Assembly: GCA_036250195.1 (NCBI GenBank)
Contig: JAVHZZ010000005.1
Span: 178,791,448 to 178,855,447, forward strand
DNA length: 64,000 nucleotides
Direction of reading: 5' to 3'
Origin: Mixophyes australis
Taxonomy: Eukaryota > Chordata > Amphibia > Anura > Limnodynastidae
A model generated the notes under the pieces. That model was given only the letters and a program-made list of their open reading frames with translations, was not told where the DNA came from and ran no database searches. A program made the position numbers and the translations under genes. Of the stretch, positions 59,571-64,000 are shown piece after piece; positions within the stretch are counted from its first letter, which is position 1; each line of letters opens with the position of its first letter.

Positions 59571-61490
59571 TAGAGATACTCAGGCTCGGTTCCCCGAGAA
59601 CCGAACATACCCGAATTTAGCATATCCGAGTACCGAGCCGAGCCAGCTCGGTACTTTCGTGCTTTTTCGGAATTGAAAACGAGGCAAATCGTTACATCGT
59701 CAGATCTCAGATCTCGCCAGTTTTGGATTCTATAAGTACTGCCCTCCACAGCGATCCAGCGCCATTTCACAGAGGGACGCAGAAGTGGTAGCACAGTCTG
59801 TAGAGCAGTTGGACAGCAACATAGGTAGAACAGAAAAAGGAGGGGGTAGCAGTGTTTTCCAAAGTGATATTCAGGGGAGCTCCTTTGCTCCATTGCTAAT
59901 TGTCATTGCTGAAATAAAATTAATAGGGCAGGCTTGGTCTTTTAAATCTGCAGTCCCATAATGTACAGTGTTATATAGGTAACACACAAAGAGGAGAACT
60001 CCATTGCTCCATCGCTAATTGTCATTGCCGAAACAGAATTGATAGGACAGGCTTGGCCTTCTAAATCTGCAGTCCCGTAATGTACAGTGTTATATAGGCA
60101 ACATTGCTGAAATACAAATACAAGGGCTGGCAGGCTTTTCTTCTGACTTTGCAGTCAAATTGTACAGAGTTATATAGGTTACACACAAAAAGAAGAGCTT
60201 AATTGCTCCATTGCTAATTGTCATTGCTGAAATACAAATACTAGGCCTGGTAGGCTTTTCTTCTGAATTTGCAGTCAATGTGTACAGTGTTATCAAAATG
60301 GATTCACAGCAGTACACAGAAGAGCAGGAGCACCATGCAGCCGCTGGCACTAGTCATGATGATAGTATTCGCTCTACGTCATCTAGTAAAGCCTATGTAA
60401 AAGTGCATAGTGTTTTTAAGTCAGGGAAACAAACATGTAAAAAAACATCTTTTACTTTGGTCATGAAAAAAAGACCTGTAATCCAGGCAAAGTTATTTGC
60501 AGAAAAAAATAAAATTGCCAACATGCTATTCTACACACACAGTGGCAAAGAAAGATTGAGGCCTTCGCTTTTCTCTATGAGTGCGAGTTATGCAACTGTC
60601 ACTGAGGCATCTTCTTGTAAGGTCAGTCGTGACCAAGGAAGACATTGTCATTCGGACTCCAAAAGAGGTGTCTAAATACTTTTACATGTAAAAGCCGAGC
60701 TGGAAGAAAACAGTAAGGCATTAGAAGAAAATGTATGTTCAGATTCAAAAATGACACAAATCCCTTAGGAGAGTCTATCCATGACTGCTATGTGTAATCC
60801 TGACCATTCTGATAGTGTACCCATAAAGAAAGTCCCTTTCAGCATTTCTGCAGATGTGTGCCTGAACAGCCCAAGTGTAGCTGTATACACCAATTGAGGA
60901 TGCCACTTTGGAATTGCAACAGGATGAGGGGGATATTTGTGTAGCCGATAAGGGAGATAATGAGGATTTTGATGTTGTTTGTGTTAATCCTGCACCAGTG
61001 GAAGCAGTTCTGGAACGTGTTAAGAAGAAGGCCATTGTCATGCCTGGACATAAGACCAAAAAATCCACTTCTTATGTGTGGAATTATTTTTATCCACATC
61101 CTGACAACAGTTGTCTAGCCATTTGTAGTGTATGTAAAGCCACAGTCAGTCGAGGTAGGGACCTTAACCATCTAGGAACCTCATCCATGTTACGCCATTT
61201 GAAGCGAGTTCATGCCAAGATGTTGGGAAAATCAGTCTCCGAATGCTGGAAATGTCCAGATATTTAACGGGCCACAGACAGCATCTGCTGCACATCCATG
61301 TCATTTTTTAAAAAGCTCTGCACCACCAAGTTTATTGCATGAGCAAAACAGGGAATGTGATGGAATTCACCCAGCTGTAATGCTCTCACAATATTGGTGG
61401 CGTTATCAGAATGACATATCCTGAGCAGAGTCCAAGCGGGATAAGCCATGTTTTGTAACAGATTGTAACTATCTGCTACCATGTGCTGTC
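59571..61490 (+). mobile_element. hAT element, truncated and rearranged (hAT4)
   Basis: Left end TAGAGATACTCAGGCTCGG preceded by gtttaaag (59563-59570). TATA-like TATAAGTA at 59731. The leader (59877-60295) holds about four 105-120-bp repeats with TTGCTCCATTGCTAATTGTC. Transposase pieces follow, and the 3' end is lost. It lies in gypsy-derived sequence next to hAT2, but no right-hand target duplication remains. Confidence 0.85.
60298..61482 (+). pseudogene. hAT4 transposase pseudogene with inverted segment
   Basis: N-terminal frame from ATG 60298 (start MDSQQ) with HSGKERLRP, broken after about 125 codons. A second frame at 60908-61230 has an acidic stretch and a complete BED finger (KKSTSYVWNYFYPHP, CSVC, HLGTSSMLRHLKRVH). 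From about 61228 the coding strand flips: minus-strand 61482-61228 encodes the RNase H-like SDNATNIVRAL, CFAHAINLVV, QQMLSVAR and GHFQHS, in the same order as hAT1 but inverted. The remaining two-fifths, with hATC, are missing. Frameshift, stop, deletion and inversion make this a clear pseudogene. Confidence 0.88.
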
Positions 61491-61785
61491 CACTTCATCA
61501 GGCAAGTGCCAGACTATTCTGCATTAACCCTTGCCTGTCTGAGTTCTGTTAATAGCATCCTGGTTGCTCACTACCGCCTATTGTATTCTGTCCACTCCAC
61601 TGGGCAAGCTGTAGATCAACAACTGCTACAACCCAAACTTAAGTCCTGGGGGCAACTGAGTACTGTGGAACATAACTAGTTCATCAGAAAGGGGGCTGCT
61701 AAAGGTAAACATTTTGTGAAGTGGTTCTAGCAGTTGAGGATCTCACGCTACTCTGCCCTTAACAGGCAGCCACCACCATAAAGTA
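61490..61785 (+). mobile_element. Gypsy type A LTR fragment (3' part)
   Basis: Shares with the 37860 LTR the blocks AAGTCCTGGGGGCA, GGGGGCTGCTAAAGGTAAA and the end CCACCACCATAA. The 5' part is absent. It separates the hAT4 remnant from the gag remnant. Confidence 0.6.
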
Positions 61786-62575
61786 AATAATAAGGACTTC
61801 TTGATGTGGGTCTTGTAGAACAAAAGCTTGGATAAACAGGCCCAATATGCGCAATAGAATAGTCCATGGGTTCCTGTAACCTAGGACACTCGGCCCAAAA
61901 GTGGCCTGGCTCCCCACTTTCGAAGCACTTCAGATTAGACCCCTTTGTAACCAGTCCTCTGTCAATAGCATTTTTACCATTAGGCTCTGTGGGAAGAATG
62001 GTCAAACATGGCTTTTGACGTGGCATCGGTTTTGACACAAACACAGGTGCTTTGGTCATTTGCTTTAAAGCACCAAAGCTCTCTCCCACTGTGGCAAGCT
62101 CTTTATAAGACTGTGGGTCTGACTGCAGCACCTATCTTTGGAGATCACGGTCTAGCCCCCTGGATGCAGTGATCTATCACCAAGACTTCAATAATCCAAG
62201 TAAGCTATTTTGGAAAGCTCAGACAACTCTGCTCTGACCAGTTTTTGTTTGTCATGGCGCCCCTCGTGATAGCGCTGGGCTCAGCTTGGCTCCAAAACCC
62301 TAATTCAAGACAATATCTCAGACTTTAAGCACTAATAATCAGAGACTTGTCCTCATCCAGATCCATATAAGCATGCAGAGCTTTGCCAGTTAGATATGGT
62401 GCCAGACTCTCAGCCCAAACTTCAGGAGGCCAATTTCACCTTTTTGTAACTGTCTCAAAGGACAAGAGCCTGGTGTTTTCCTCCTGTGCCTTTGTAATCT
62501 GCAGCACCAGAGCCTGCTGCTCTTGCACATTCACAAGGGCTCTCAAAACTTCCTCCACGTTAATGTATATGTGAG
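61786..62575 (-). pseudogene. Gypsy gag remnant
   Basis: Minus strand. The N-terminal NVEEVLRALVNVQEQQALVL lies at about 62565-62510, preceded by ATT where a start codon is expected. LAPYLTGKALHAYMDL follows near 62410-62360. A zinc knuckle near 61930-61880 reads CFESGEPGHFWAEC: the CCHC pattern with its second Cys changed to Ser. Frameshifts and stops separate these parts. Gag would form the particle and bind RNA; here it is dead. It sits directly after the primer-binding site of the LTR at 62626-63133. Confidence 0.82.
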
Positions 62576-62610
62576 TTGGGAAGCAGAAACTTGCCTCCCT
62601 AAACATCCGT

Positions 62611-62623
62611 GCGTCTGACACCA
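62611..62623 (-). promoter_or_regulatory. Primer-binding site, tRNA-Leu type
   Basis: Minus strand TGGTGTCAGACGC, two bases after the LTR end; matches the first ten bases of the site at 29068-29079. Confidence 0.65.
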
Positions 62624-62625
62624 CT

Positions 62626-63133
62626 TGTGACATGGGCATCCTTCTGATGATGCACACATGACAACTTCTTGCTTGCCATTTGCTTTTATTGTCAGGACGA
62701 CAAAGTAGCTCATAACACAAAATTCCACACACTTTATTGTGACTCTAATGCTTAGTTAACAGAGGCCAACTTCCTAGTCACCTGCCAACTTGTTGGCATC
62801 GGTCAAACTGCATAATGATCAACTCAGACTTAAATACTCCCATCTGGTGTTTATAGAGCAGTTCTCTTGAGGTACCTCACACTTTAGTCTCACTGCAGTC
62901 ATACCCTGTCAGCTGCTGTCAACTTTGGAAAAAGATAACTCCAAACCACTTAAAAATATGTAAGTTAAATCACACTACACTATTATTTTGTCACATATAT
63001 GTCCTCCACCTGTATATATTTAAACTAGGTGCATTACTGTACAAATGCATAAGTGAAACTTGCACTGCAGTCTATCAGCTGAATATCTAACTCTTCTCTC
63101 AGAGGCCCGCGGAAAACCACTTCGTTTGTAACA
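62626..63133 (-). mobile_element. 5' LTR of the gypsy provirus, 508 bp
   Basis: Minus strand TGTTACAAACGAAG … CATGTCACA. It contains a TATA-like CTATAAACACC near 62860, and ACAATAAA signals near 62735 and 62690. It is followed by a primer-binding site and gag, so this is the 5' LTR. A duplicate LTR is not seen. Confidence 0.75.
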
Positions 63134-63156
63134 AAATATATTATGTACTGTACATA

Positions 63157-63237
<81 letters not shown>

Positions 63238-64000
63238 GTCTATCCATCTAAGCTAGATCCATTTTTGCAAAGAAGAGTGAAACCATACAATAAGCCTCAC
63301 TCTCCCAGGACCTTAGCACAATACTGATGGTATGTATGGCATGTTTTTGAAAAGGCAATGGCATTTGCCATTAACATATCAATGTGGAAGACAGAACTGG
63401 GCTTAGATCATGCTAATCTTTGTATTGGTTAGTAATGTGTGCTCTTTGTTGTAGAAATGGTAAACTGAGCACTTTCTAATGCCAAGCACGATGTTCAGTA
63501 AGTAATGAACTGGTTTCTTAAAGGGAAAGTCTCACATGCCTATCTTTTTCAACTATGATTTCAAGTTCCCTCAAATCAACAAAAAAGAAAACCTAATGGA
63601 GAACCCTCTGGAGATACACATTGCAGTTTTTATGTCACTGCAGCCACCAGGAAGTGCCTTCATAAAGATCATATTTCACAGATCCTGCTTGTATAGCACA
63701 GACCCCCGTATTGCACAGACATCCATTACAGAAAATCCCTATGCTGCCCAGAGCTATGTCCTCATCCTCTACCCCAAGCAGCACAACAAAAAGGGGATGT
63801 GCAATATAAAAACAGAGTGGAGAAGTAAATAAGTTAAAAGAAATTCACAGCCAACACATATATAGTATTTATGTGTATATATTTATAGCCCTTCTCGTGA
63901 ATAATAGGGATCACATCAAAACACATGAAAAGTTCAATTCAATAGCTGCTGGGAACAGGTTGGAGAACTTACCCTAACACTGACCCTAAGATCTAGTAGC
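63134..64000. other. Unassigned DNA with tetranucleotide repeat
   Basis: (TATC)n/(TGTC)n microsatellite at about 63157-63247. The 98-codon frame at 63536-63832 has no recognised domain or splice context. Confidence 0.6.

Larger units (their letters stand above)
53050..63133 (-). mobile_element. Decayed Gmr1-like gypsy provirus with nested insertions
   Basis: On the minus strand the order is LTR (63133-62626), primer site, gag remnant (62575-61786), integrase (59570-59480 and 55385-53874), then RT (53870-53050). Integrase ahead of RT is the gene order of Gmr1-type Ty3/gypsy elements. Insertions account for most of the length: hAT elements at 59571-61490 and 55386-59479, a MITE at 54841-55006, and an LTR fragment at 61490-61785. 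RNase H and the 3' LTR are missing. That gag and pol belong to one insertion is inferred from common strand, order and type. Confidence 0.65.

Overview
The window is vertebrate repeat-rich DNA, most like a large-genome amphibian (probably an anuran). This is inferred from the mix of hAT elements, Ty3/gypsy elements with integrase ahead of reverse transcriptase, Penelope-like elements, Tc1 copies, an L2 LINE tail and SINEs with an L2-like tail. I see no convincing host exon, no structural RNA gene and no CRISPR array. Nearly every open reading frame that makes sense belongs to a transposon.

Layout. 1-14 kb: non-autonomous elements and MITEs (222-1461, 1983-2288, 2365-2692, 3405-3561, 9770-9927, 12987-13190, 13755-14087), SINEs, an L2 3' end and a decayed LTR, separated by AT-rich unique DNA. 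14-18 kb: empty apart from an AT microsatellite. 18650-26579: a 7.9 kb hAT transposon with a perfect 8-bp target duplication, a TATA box, a nearly complete BED-finger/hATC transposase and three sets of internal tandem repeats. 26.7-29.1 kb: a Tc1 relic split by a small hAT-type element, then an LTR with a primer-binding site. 30085-32662: a second hAT-type element filled with a C/T-rich minisatellite. 33973-36223: a sibling of the 222-1461 element, carrying a nested solo LTR. 37.8-45 kb: another LTR, a hAT-type element with a 31-bp array, gypsy RT and Penelope remnants. 49.4-52.5 kb: two 96 % identical 0.75 kb segments flanking a solo LTR. 53-63.1 kb: a decayed gypsy provirus on the minus strand (LTR, primer site, gag, integrase, RT), broken up by a MITE, two hAT elements related to the 18.6 kb one, and an LTR fragment.

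The most striking theme is that elements with four different hAT-type termini, five of the six with clear or near-clear 8-bp target duplications, each carry one or more internal minisatellite arrays (unit sizes about 20, 31, 36, 58, 79, 100 and 608 bp), some with higher-order periodicity. In the related transposase-bearing family, arrays sit in the leader between a conserved TATA box and the transposase start, or just 3' of the coding part. Two sibling copies of another family have expanded different internal segments, so array growth seems to recur inside these elements. All ends and target duplications quoted were read directly from the sequence; family names rest on motif recognition, not on database searches.
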